In this document: positions 1 through 5,662 of the stretch, piece by piece
How the letters are laid out: the number at the start of each line of letters is the position of its first letter
Numbering within the stretch: position 1 is the stretch's first letter
Assembly: GCA_044359175.1 (NCBI GenBank)
Contig: JBIKMO010000186.1
Coordinates: 1-8,422 of the forward strand
Reading direction: 5' to 3'
DNA length: 8,422 nucleotides
Source of the DNA: UBA4615 sp044359175
GTDB taxonomy: Bacteria > Pseudomonadota > Gammaproteobacteria > Burkholderiales > Burkholderiaceae_E
Notes under the pieces: generated by a model
What the model saw: only the letters and a program-made list of their open reading frames with translations
Databases searched by the model: none
Told to the model about the DNA's origin: nothing
Made by a program: the position numbers and the translations under genes

Positions 1-1229
1 CGCACGCGCCGTCCGGCACGCGCGAGCTCGGCCCGGGTGCGGGCACCGCCGCGCTCGCGGCCAGCGCACGCGCGGCGATGGGCGAGGGCGAGGCCGCGGC
101 CTCGCCGCAGTCGGCGCCGGCGGCCGCGCGCGCGCCGTCGACGCCGCCCGCGCCCGCCTCGGGAGCGCCGGCGGGTGCATCGCCGGCACCATTGCGCGAA
201 CCGTCGATCGACGCGCTCGCGCGGGCGGTCGGCGCGCCCGGCGGCTGGGACGAGCTCGCAGGCGCACCCCGGCCCGCGTCCCCGGCCGGCGGCGACGCGC
301 TGGTCGCCGAGTTGCAGTCCCTCAAGGGCATGATCCTGCAGCAGTACCAGACCCTCGGCTGGTTCGAGGGCGTGCGCCGCAGCCCGGTCCAGGCGGGGCT
401 GCTGCGCTCGATGGTCGCCGCCGGCTTCTCGCTCAAGCTCGCTCGCAGCGTCGTCTCGCGGCTGCCCGCCGACCAGGGCGAGCGCGAGGCGCCGTTGTGG
501 CTCGAGGACGTGCTCGCGCGCAACCTGCGCTGCGCACCGCCGGCCGAGACCTTCCAGGCCGGACGCGTGTTCGCGTTCATCGGACCGACCGGCGTGGGCA
601 AGACCACGACCACCGCGAAGGTCGCGGCCCGGCACGTGCTGGAGCACGGCCCGCAGTCGGTGGTGCTGATCACGGTGGACACCTATCGGATGGGTGCGCA
701 CGACCAGCTGCGCGCCTACGGCCGCATCCTCGGGGTGCCGGTGCACATCGCCCACGACGCGTCCGCGCTGCACGACCTGCTGCGGCTGCGCGGCCCGCGT
801 CAGCTGGTGCTGATCGACACCGTCGGCATGGGGCATCGCGATGAGCGGATCCGCAGTCTGCTGGTGTCGCTGCCGCGCACCGACATCCGCCACGTGACCG
901 TGGCGAGCGCGGCCGCTCAGCCGGAGACGCTCGACGAATCGCTGCGCGCCTACGAGGCGAGGCTTGCCGAGGGCGTGGTGCTCACCAAGGTCGACGAGGC
1001 CGCCCGCACCGGCGGCGCGCTCGACTGCCTGATCCGCCAGCGCCTGCGGCTGCTGGGCGTGTGCGACGGCCAGCGGGTGCCCGAGGACTGGCACGCGCCC
1101 GAGGCCGCGCGCCTGGTGCGCCGCGCGCTGCTCGCCGCCCCGGGCGGCGCGTTCGCGCTCGACGACGAGGAGCTGCCGCTGGTGTTCGGCGTGGCGGCGA
1201 CCCGGCAGGGGGATGTCGCTCATGCTTGA
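1..1229 (+). CDS. flhF: Flagellar biosynthesis GTPase FlhF (5' end outside window)
   Basis: FlhF is an SRP-family GTPase at the cytoplasmic face of the membrane that directs where, and how many, flagella are built. The frame is open from the first complete codon at base 3 with no stop upstream of the ATG at 78, so the gene continues past the left edge and that ATG is probably internal. An Ala/Pro-rich linker (to about base 220) is followed by a helical N-domain (about 300-520) and the G domain. Visible motifs are the P-loop GPTGVGKTTTT (582-614), the DTYRMGAHDQLRAYG stretch near 679-723 typical of SRP GTPases, DTVGM (816-830) and TKVDE (984-998). All catalytic motifs look intact. The missing part is the N-terminal basic domain. 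The stop TGA lies inside the next gene (17-base overlap), suggesting translational coupling. The identification is secure; FtsY and Ffh are excluded by the flagellar context and the DTVGM form. Confidence 0.96.
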   Translation, partial: HAPSGTRELGPGAGTAALAASARAAMGEGEAAASPQSAPAAARAPSTPPAPASGAPAGASPAPLREPSIDALARAVGAPGGWDELAGAPRPASPAGGDALVAELQSLKGMILQQYQTLGWFEGVRRSPVQAGLLRSMVAAGFSLKLARSVVSRLPADQGEREAPLWLEDVLARNLRCAPPAETFQAGRVFAFIGPTGVGKTTTTAKVAARHVLEHGPQSVVLITVDTYRMGAHDQLRAYGRILGVPVHIAHDASALHDLLRLRGPRQLVLIDTVGMGHRDERIRSLLVSLPRTDIRHVTVASAAAQPETLDESLRAYEARLAEGVVLTKVDEAARTGGALDCLIRQRLRLLGVCDGQRVPEDWHAPEAARLVRRALLAAPGGAFALDDEELPLVFGVAATRQGDVAHA

Positions 1230-1875
1230 GCGCGGCGTCGATCAGGCAAGCGGTCTGCGCCGCTCGCTGCGCATCCGCAGCGGGCCGGTGCTGGCGGTCG
1301 CGGGCGCGGGCGAACACGCCGGCACGGTCGGCAGGATCGCGCAGGCGCTCGCCGATCGCGGGTTGCGGGTCACGCTGGTGACCGACTTCGATGCGGTGAT
1401 GGACGGCGTCGCCGCCGCGCGCTCCCGACCTGGGTTGGTCGCCTACCGTGCGCACCGCGGCGACGACGCGATGCGCGGCATCGGCCTGCTCGCGCAGCGC
1501 AGCACGCTCACGCTCGCGGCGGTCGACGACGTCCGCCTCGCCCGCGGCCTGGCGCTGCCGGCGAGCGACGCGCTGGTGCTGGCTGGCGCCGACGACGAAG
1601 CGCTCGCCACCGCGTACGCGCGGATCAAGGCGCTGGTCGGCCTGGGCTCGATCCGCGAGGTGCGCACGGTCTTCGGTCCCGGCGCCGGCGGCGCGCCCGC
1701 GCGTCGCGGCCACGCCCGGCTCGCCGGCGCGGCGTCGCGCTTCCTCGGCGTGGACCTGGAGTTCGGCGGTTCCGCCCCGGACACCCCGGCCCCTGGAGCC
1801 TGGCGTCGGCTCGCCGAGGAGCTCGCCGCGTGGGCGCGCGGTGGCGAGCAGGGGGCCGCGTGGTCGCTGGCCTGA
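1213..1875 (+). CDS. flhG: FlhG/FleN-like MinD-family protein with degenerate ATP-binding site
   Basis: FlhG (FleN) normally is a MinD-type ATPase that limits flagellar number and stimulates the FlhF GTPase. This 220-residue product has the right position and an N-terminal DQASGLR (residues 10-16), matching the DQAxxLR activator motif of FlhG proteins. A Rossmann-like start follows (residues 26-60), and residues 118-141 (SDALVLAG...TAYARIKAL) resemble the part of FleN before its helix 'DAYALIK'. The expected KGGxGKT loop reads GAGEHAGTV (31-39): both the signature and the catalytic lysine are gone. The usual Walker B segment is not recognisable, and the protein is shorter than the usual 270-290 residues. 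I infer it does not hydrolyse ATP in the usual way but may still activate FlhF. The start at 1213 was chosen because it places DQASGLR near the N-terminus; an in-frame ATG at 1222 is an alternative. The gene overlaps flhF and ends 17 bases before fliA. Confidence 0.82.
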   Translation: MSLMLERGVDQASGLRRSLRIRSGPVLAVAGAGEHAGTVGRIAQALADRGLRVTLVTDFDAVMDGVAAARSRPGLVAYRAHRGDDAMRGIGLLAQRSTLTLAAVDDVRLARGLALPASDALVLAGADDEALATAYARIKALVGLGSIREVRTVFGPGAGGAPARRGHARLAGAASRFLGVDLEFGGSAPDTPAPGAWRRLAEELAAWARGGEQGAAWSLA

Positions 1876-1892
1876 GGAAGGGGGACGGCGCG

Positions 1893-2606
1893 ATGTACAC
1901 CGCCCGCGGCACGCTGGATCGCACGGCCGCGGTCGAGCGGTACGCGCCGATGGTCCGGCGGCTGGCGGCGCAGCTGATCGCGCGGCTGCCGGCCAACGTC
2001 GAGCTCGACGATCTGGTGCAGGCGGGCATGATCGGGCTGATGGACGCGCTGTCGCGCTACGAGGCGGGTCACGGCGCGCAGTTCGAGACCTTCGCGATGC
2101 AGCGCATCCGCGGCGCGATGATCGACGAGCTGCGCGGCGGCGACTGGCTGCCGCGCTCGGTGCGCCGCAACCAGCGCGCGATCGAGGCCGCGGTGCACGC
2201 GGTCGAGCAGCGTGAGCGGCGGCCGGCCGCCGAGTCCGAGGTCGCCGCCGAGATGAAGCTGTCGCTCGCGGCCTACCAGCAGATGCTCGGCGACGCTCAC
2301 GGCGCGCAGCTGGTCTACCTCGACGAGCTGGTCGGGGCGGACTCGGACGACAGTTTTCTCGAGCGGCACGCCGCGCCCGAGCAGACCGATCCGGTGCGCG
2401 TGCTCGGCGACGAACGCTTCCGGGCGTCGCTCGTCGCGGCGATCGAGGCGCTGCCCGAGCGGGAGCGGCAGGTGATGGGCATGTACTACGAGCACGACAT
2501 GAACCTGAAGGAGATCGGCGCCGTCCTCGGGGTGACCGAGTCGCGGGTCTGCCAGCTCCACAGTCAGGCGGTGGCGCGGCTGCGAACCAAGCTGCGGGGA
2601 TGGTGA
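1893..2606 (+). CDS. fliA: RNA polymerase sigma-28 factor FliA
   Basis: FliA directs RNA polymerase to late flagellar and chemotaxis promoters (consensus TAAAGTTT-N11-GCCGATAA) and is held inactive by FlgM until the hook is complete. The 237-residue product fits the family (about 235-245). Region 2 is clear: VELDDLVQAGMIGLMDALSRYE (split here only by length: residues 36-57), then FETFAMQRIRGAMIDELR (64-81) and DWLPRSVRRNQRAI (84-97). Region 3 spans about 100-150. Region 4 includes LPERERQVMGMYYEHDMN (187-204) and the helix-turn-helix LKEIGAVLGVTESRVCQLHS (205-224). The ATG at 1893 is chosen because it follows a purine-rich GAGGAAGGGGGA ribosome site (1874-1885) and gives the family length; the in-frame ATG at 1830 would add 21 unrelated residues inside flhG. 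It lies downstream of flhF-flhG as in many polar-flagellated bacteria. Confidence 0.97.
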   Translation: MYTARGTLDRTAAVERYAPMVRRLAAQLIARLPANVELDDLVQAGMIGLMDALSRYEAGHGAQFETFAMQRIRGAMIDELRGGDWLPRSVRRNQRAIEAAVHAVEQRERRPAAESEVAAEMKLSLAAYQQMLGDAHGAQLVYLDELVGADSDDSFLERHAAPEQTDPVRVLGDERFRASLVAAIEALPERERQVMGMYYEHDMNLKEIGAVLGVTESRVCQLHSQAVARLRTKLRGW

Positions 2607-2628
2607 GCGAGATGGCCGGGGGAGCAGG

Positions 2629-3948
2629 ATGAGCGATGCGCTGATCGACCGCGAGGCCGGGGCAGGCGGCGCAGCCGACCCGGGTCCGGCGGCTGCGGGA
2701 GAGCCCGGGGCGCACGAGCGCATGGCCGCGCTGTCGGGCGCGGTGGGGCGCGAGGCCGCCGAGCTGGACGCGCTGCTCGCGGCCGCCGAGCGCGCACTCG
2801 CGGCGCAGGCCGATGCGACGCGGGCGCTGCTCGACGGGCTGCAGCGGCTGCAGTCCGCGTGCGCGCCGATGGTCGAGGAGTCCGAGGCCGGGCGCGGCGA
2901 GGTGCGTGAGGCCCGCGCGGCGCTCGTGCAGGTCGGCCGCGGCGTGGCCGGCGTGGTCGACGTGCTGGGCGAGGTGTCCGGGGCGGCTGCCGAGATCACC
3001 CGGATCGCGGTCCAGACGCGGCTGGTCGCGATGAATGCCTCGGTCGAGGCCAAACGCGCGGGCGATGCCGGGCGCGGCTTCGCGGTGGTTGCCGACGCGG
3101 TCAAGGACCTCGCGGCCCGGGTCGAACAGTCGTCGGTATCGATCGCCGGCACGGTCGGTCAGCTGCAGTCGCGAATCGGCACGCTGTCGCGCGACATCCT
3201 GGACGGCGGACGGGGCGCGGTGAACGCTGCGCTGGCGCGCGCCGACGCGCGCGCCGATGCGCTCGCGGCCGCCGCCCGGGGGCAGCGCTCGCGCTGCGAC
3301 GCGGTGGTGACCGCCGCGCGCGCGCTGTCGGAGCGCGCCGACGGTCTCGGTCGGGACGCACGGCTCGCCCACGCGCGCGTCGGCGACCTGGTCGCGAACG
3401 CCGCGTCGCTGCTGGAGGCCGCCGCCGTGGTCGATCCGGCGAGCGTGGACGGCACGATGCTCGCGGCTGCGGCGCAAGCCGCCGCGCTGGTCGCCGCGGT
3501 CTTCGAGCAGGCGCTCGCCGCGGGGCAGACGCAGCTCGACGAACTGTTCGACGAGTCGTACGCGCCGGTGCGCGATGCGCCGCCGGGCAGCTTCGAGGTC
3601 CGCTGGAGGCCGCTCGCCGAGCGGCTGCTCGCGCCGCTGCAGCGCCGCGTGCTCGATGCGCTGCCGGGCGCGATCGGCTGCGCGGCGATCGACCGCAACG
3701 GCTACCTGGCGGTGGACACCCGCCGCACGGACCCGGCGTCGGTCGCCGAGGCGGCGGCCCGCGGGCGGGCACGCCGTCTGCTCGACGATCGCGCGACGCG
3801 GGCGGCACGCCGGGCCGAGCGGCCGGTGCTCGTGCTCGGACGTGGCGACCTCGATGACGGCGTGTCGCTCCCGGCCAAGAGCGTGTGCGTGCCGATCCTC
3901 ATCCAGGGCCGCGCCTGGGGCACGTTCCGGATCGACTACGCGTTCTAG
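2629..3948 (+). CDS. Soluble methyl-accepting chemotaxis-type receptor with C-terminal sensor-like domain
   Basis: The 439-residue product carries the MCP signalling hairpin but no transmembrane segment or signal peptide, so it should act in the cytoplasm on CheA/CheW arrays or a related partner. The hairpin tip is ITRIAVQTRLVAMN...EAKRAGDAGRGFAVVA (residues 123-156). It is flanked by Ala-rich coiled-coil arms of roughly 100 residues each (about 35-137 and 141-245), suggesting a short-arm class. No sensor precedes the hairpin. After the second arm comes a domain at about 302-439 with LDELFDESYAPV (303-313 region), AAIDRNGYLAVD (352-363), LLDDRATRAARRAERP (384-399) and VPILIQGRAWGTFRIDYAF at the C-terminus. 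From memory this resembles a Cache-like C-terminal domain in some proteobacterial MCPs (DRNGYLPTHN, then FNDRTG, then WGGLRIAY), but I could not test it. It starts 22 bases after fliA behind a GGGGGAG site, so it is probably co-transcribed. Ligand unknown. Confidence 0.85.
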   Translation: MSDALIDREAGAGGAADPGPAAAGEPGAHERMAALSGAVGREAAELDALLAAAERALAAQADATRALLDGLQRLQSACAPMVEESEAGRGEVREARAALVQVGRGVAGVVDVLGEVSGAAAEITRIAVQTRLVAMNASVEAKRAGDAGRGFAVVADAVKDLAARVEQSSVSIAGTVGQLQSRIGTLSRDILDGGRGAVNAALARADARADALAAAARGQRSRCDAVVTAARALSERADGLGRDARLAHARVGDLVANAASLLEAAAVVDPASVDGTMLAAAAQAAALVAAVFEQALAAGQTQLDELFDESYAPVRDAPPGSFEVRWRPLAERLLAPLQRRVLDALPGAIGCAAIDRNGYLAVDTRRTDPASVAEAAARGRARRLLDDRATRAARRAERPVLVLGRGDLDDGVSLPAKSVCVPILIQGRAWGTFRIDYAF

Positions 3949-3955
3949 CGCCCTG

Positions 3956-3976
3956 GGGCGGGGCAGTTGACCGCCC
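3956..3976. terminator. Possible bidirectional terminator hairpin between convergent operons
   Basis: The 41 bases between the converging receptor gene and flgN contain GGGCGG (3956-3961) and CCGCCC (3971-3976), a perfect 6-bp GC stem around a 9-base loop. There is no T-tract on either side, so an intrinsic terminator is only a weak inference. A competing small hairpin (CGCC at 3949-3952 with GGCG at 3957-3960) overlaps it. Confidence 0.3.
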
Positions 3977-3989
3977 GGAGGCAGGCGAG

Positions 3990-4355
3990 TCAGGCCGAGA
4001 CGCCGCGCCCCGAAGAGCTCGCGCCGCCCCGGCTGCCGGAGGCGGTGTACAGCCCGGGGGCGACCCCGATCGCCTCCAGCATGCCCGCGGCGTGTGCGTC
4101 GCCGCGGGCCGCCACGGCCGCGTTCACCGCGGCGCTGCGCATCACCTCGCGCAGACGCCGGCGCGCGGCGGGCGTGGCGAGCGCCGGGTCCTGTCGCCAG
4201 GTGCGGTCGGCGAGCACCGCGCCCAGACGGGCACCGGCCCGTTCGATCGCCGGCAGGTCGCCGGCCACCATCGCCCGCTGCTGCTCGCGCAGCACCGCCT
4301 CGAGCGCATCGAGCGCCCGCAGACCCGGCGAGGCGAGCGTCGCCGCCGCGGTCAC
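3990..4355 (-). CDS. flgN: Flagellar export chaperone FlgN (GTG start)
   Basis: FlgN is a small cytoplasmic chaperone that delivers the hook-filament junction proteins FlgK and FlgL to the flagellar export gate. The 121-residue product is largely helical with little sequence signature: LRALDALEAVLREQQRAMVA near the N-terminus resembles the FlgN opening helix, and a Gly/Ser-rich tail follows LYTASG. Assignment rests mainly on size, helical character and position directly after flgM. The start is GTG at 4355: its first bases overlap the flgM stop as GTGA, and the predicted protein then has normal FlgN length. The only long in-frame ATG (4697) would add 114 Arg-rich residues read through flgM in another frame, which is not credible. 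No strong Shine-Dalgarno is seen ahead of the GTG (a GACGGGG run at most), consistent with translation coupled to flgM. Confidence 0.83.
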   Translation of the reverse strand: MTAAATLASPGLRALDALEAVLREQQRAMVAGDLPAIERAGARLGAVLADRTWRQDPALATPAARRRLREVMRSAAVNAAVAARGDAHAAGMLEAIGVAPGLYTASGSRGGASSSGRGVSA

Positions 4356-4669
4356 CGCGGCCCCGTCGCCAGACCGAGCAGGTCGCGCGCGTCCGCGAGC
4401 AGCCGGTCGGCCACCTTGCGGGCGTCGACCGGGAAGCGCCCTTCGGCGATCGCGCGGCGCACTTCCTCGACCTTGCGGTCGTCGACCGGCACCTCGCCGG
4501 CGGCGCCGGCGGCCCGGGACGACTGCGGCGACAGCGAGACCGTGTCGACCTGGAGCGGGCCGGTCACCGGATCCGACGCGGCCCCGGCGCGACCGGACGT
4601 CGCCCGCTCGGTGCCGACGGGTTTCCCCTCGACACGCAGGCCATCCGGTTGGGTGGGTCCGATCTTCAT
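4352..4669 (-). CDS. flgM: Anti-sigma-28 factor FlgM
   Basis: FlgM binds FliA and blocks late flagellar transcription until it is exported through the completed hook-basal body. The 105-residue product matches the family (about 90-110). It begins MKIGP, has a disordered Gly/Ala/Ser-rich N-terminal half used for export, then DTVSLSPQS (42-50) and the FliA-binding helices with VDDRKVEEVRRAIAEGRFPV (62-81) and DARKVADRLL (82-91). The ATG at 4669 is preceded by GAGGAG about 8 bases upstream; an in-frame extension to 4936 has no family resemblance and overlaps flgA. A sigma-28 promoter lies about 44 bases upstream, so FliA should activate its own inhibitor. The stop TGA overlaps the flgN start. 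Confidence 0.95.
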   Translation of the reverse strand: MKIGPTQPDGLRVEGKPVGTERATSGRAGAASDPVTGPLQVDTVSLSPQSSRAAGAAGEVPVDDRKVEEVRRAIAEGRFPVDARKVADRLLADARDLLGLATGPR

Positions 4670-4712
4670 CGCGAGCTCCTCGAGAGGCGAGCGACAACGC
4701 CCCTCGGTCTCA

Positions 4713-4739
4713 TTATCGGCGCGTCCCGGGCCGACTTTA
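4713..4739 (-). promoter_or_regulatory. Sigma-28 (FliA) promoter of flgM-flgN
   Basis: On the minus strand the sequence reads TAAAGTCG (4739-4732), an 11-base spacer, then GCCGATAA (4720-4713). Against the FliA consensus TAAAGTTT-N11-GCCGATAA this is 6 of 8 in the -35, the exact spacer length, and 8 of 8 in the -10. It lies between flgA and flgM and points at flgM, leaving a leader of roughly 35-40 bases. This is the standard place for a class III promoter that makes flgM and flgN from sigma-28, while read-through from flgA supplies early expression. Confidence 0.92.
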
Positions 4740-4799
4740 GCCCCGGATAACCCCGGGCGGGCCGGATCAGTCCGACGGATCGGCCGCCGCGGGTGCCGT

Positions 4800-5504
4800 T
4801 CACAGCAGCACGTCGACCGTCCGTCCGCGCAGTGTGCCGCCGAGCACTCGGCCGCCATCGGTCCGCACGCGTACCGTCTGGCCGTCGGCCGCCGCGGCGA
4901 GCAGCTGGCCTTCGGTCTGGATCGCGAAGCCCTCACCGATCAGCCGCACCCGAACCGGGTCGCCCGCCGCGACCGTGGGGGTGATCCGCAGGTGTTCGGC
5001 GCGCAGCACGGTGCCCGCCGGCACCGCGCGGGTCAAGGTTCGGCCGACGAGCTGCGCCGGATCGGTCACCGGCGTGCCCGGTTCGCGGGTCAGCTCCACC
5101 TCCTGCAGCCGTACCGCGCCCGGCGCAGGCTGAGCGCCGGCGGCCAGCGCTTCGGTGGCGACCAGCGCCGGCCCGTGCACGGTCACCGTGACCGGCAGCG
5201 CCACGCTCCAGCGCGCGCCCTCGACGCAGCGCACGCCGATCGCGCTGCGCCCCCACAGCCGCGTGCCGGGCAGCAGGTGCGGCTCCACGCGTGCGCACGG
5301 CGCGAGCTGAAGCCTCGGGTCGAGCTGGCCGATCTCGATCGAGACCCGGCCGGCGCCGGAGGGCAGCTGGCGCTCGACGAACGCGCGCAGCGGCTCGGCG
5401 GCCGGCGGCACGGAGGTCGCCCCGTTCGCAGGGACGGAGCACGCGGCGACCGCGGCGAGGGCGAGGCGGGCGGCGGACGTGCGGAGCAGGAAGCGGTCGG
5501 TCAT
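4800..5504 (-). CDS. flgA: Flagellar P-ring assembly chaperone FlgA
   Basis: FlgA is a periplasmic chaperone needed to assemble the P-ring (FlgI) in the peptidoglycan layer. The 234-residue product is typical in length. It starts with a basic n-region and a hydrophobic stretch (about 13-22), with a plausible signal peptidase site after ANGA (26-29). The conserved cysteine pair is present (Cys70 in LQLAPCARV and Cys93 in IGVRCVEGARW), followed by the SAF-like part RLQEVELTREPGT (132-144), LVGRTLTRAVPAGTVLRAEHL (152-172) and a C-terminal beta domain with GDPVRVRLIGEGFAIQTEGQ (181-200). The ATG at 5504 has a GAGG about 8 bases upstream. It is the first gene of the flgA-flgM-flgN set, divergent from flgB. 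A possible lipobox (VAAC, 19-22) is noted separately. Confidence 0.95.
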   Translation of the reverse strand: MTDRFLLRTSAARLALAAVAACSVPANGATSVPPAAEPLRAFVERQLPSGAGRVSIEIGQLDPRLQLAPCARVEPHLLPGTRLWGRSAIGVRCVEGARWSVALPVTVTVHGPALVATEALAAGAQPAPGAVRLQEVELTREPGTPVTDPAQLVGRTLTRAVPAGTVLRAEHLRITPTVAAGDPVRVRLIGEGFAIQTEGQLLAAAADGQTVRVRTDGGRVLGGTLRGRTVDVLL

Positions 5505-5662
5505 CGGGGGGACCTCGTGCGATCGGGACGCGCTGCCAGCTTAGGGGGGTCGGGGCGCGCCCGCGGGGCGGATCAGGGCGGCGGCGGCCCGGTTTATCGG
5601 CACTTAAGTTCCCGGATCGGCGGCCACCATTGCCCTCATGACCCTGGCTGCGAGCGCGTGAG
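5505..5662. promoter_or_regulatory. Divergent flgA / flgB control region
   Basis: These 158 bases separate the divergent flgA and flgB genes and must hold promoters for both. What I can see: a perfect 8-base palindrome ACTTAAGT (5602-5609), the only AT-rich island in the region; an exact GCCGATAA on the minus strand (5601-5594) matching a sigma-28 -10, but without a TAAAG-type -35 at 11 bases (the position reads CCGATCCG); and on the plus strand GGCAC (5599-5603), five bases, then TTCCC, a partial sigma-54 match lacking the -12 GC. No convincing FlhDC box or sigma-70 promoter is visible. The true promoter type is undecided. Confidence 0.55.

Noticed and set aside
1830..1892. Upstream in-frame ATG for fliA at 1830
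   Set aside because: It would add 21 residues inside flhG; 1893 has a strong ribosome site and gives the family length.
982..3477. Very long open frame on the minus strand (831 codons)
   Set aside because: It runs antisense across flhF, flhG, fliA and the receptor gene, all of which have clear family motifs. Its product is Arg/Ala/Pro-rich low complexity, as expected where stop codons are rare at this GC content.
3457..3504. Possible membrane segment in the receptor (MLAAAAQAAALVAAVF, residues 277-292)
   Set aside because: It is only 16 residues, mostly alanine, and flows into a charged helix; it reads as part of a coiled coil or helical linker.
4742..4790. Small GC hairpins after flgA (CCCGG/CCGGG at 4742-4757 and GGCCG/CGGCC near 4760-4785) as a flgA terminator
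   Set aside because: The stems are short, have no T-tract and lie just upstream of the flgM promoter; such pairings are frequent by chance at this GC content.
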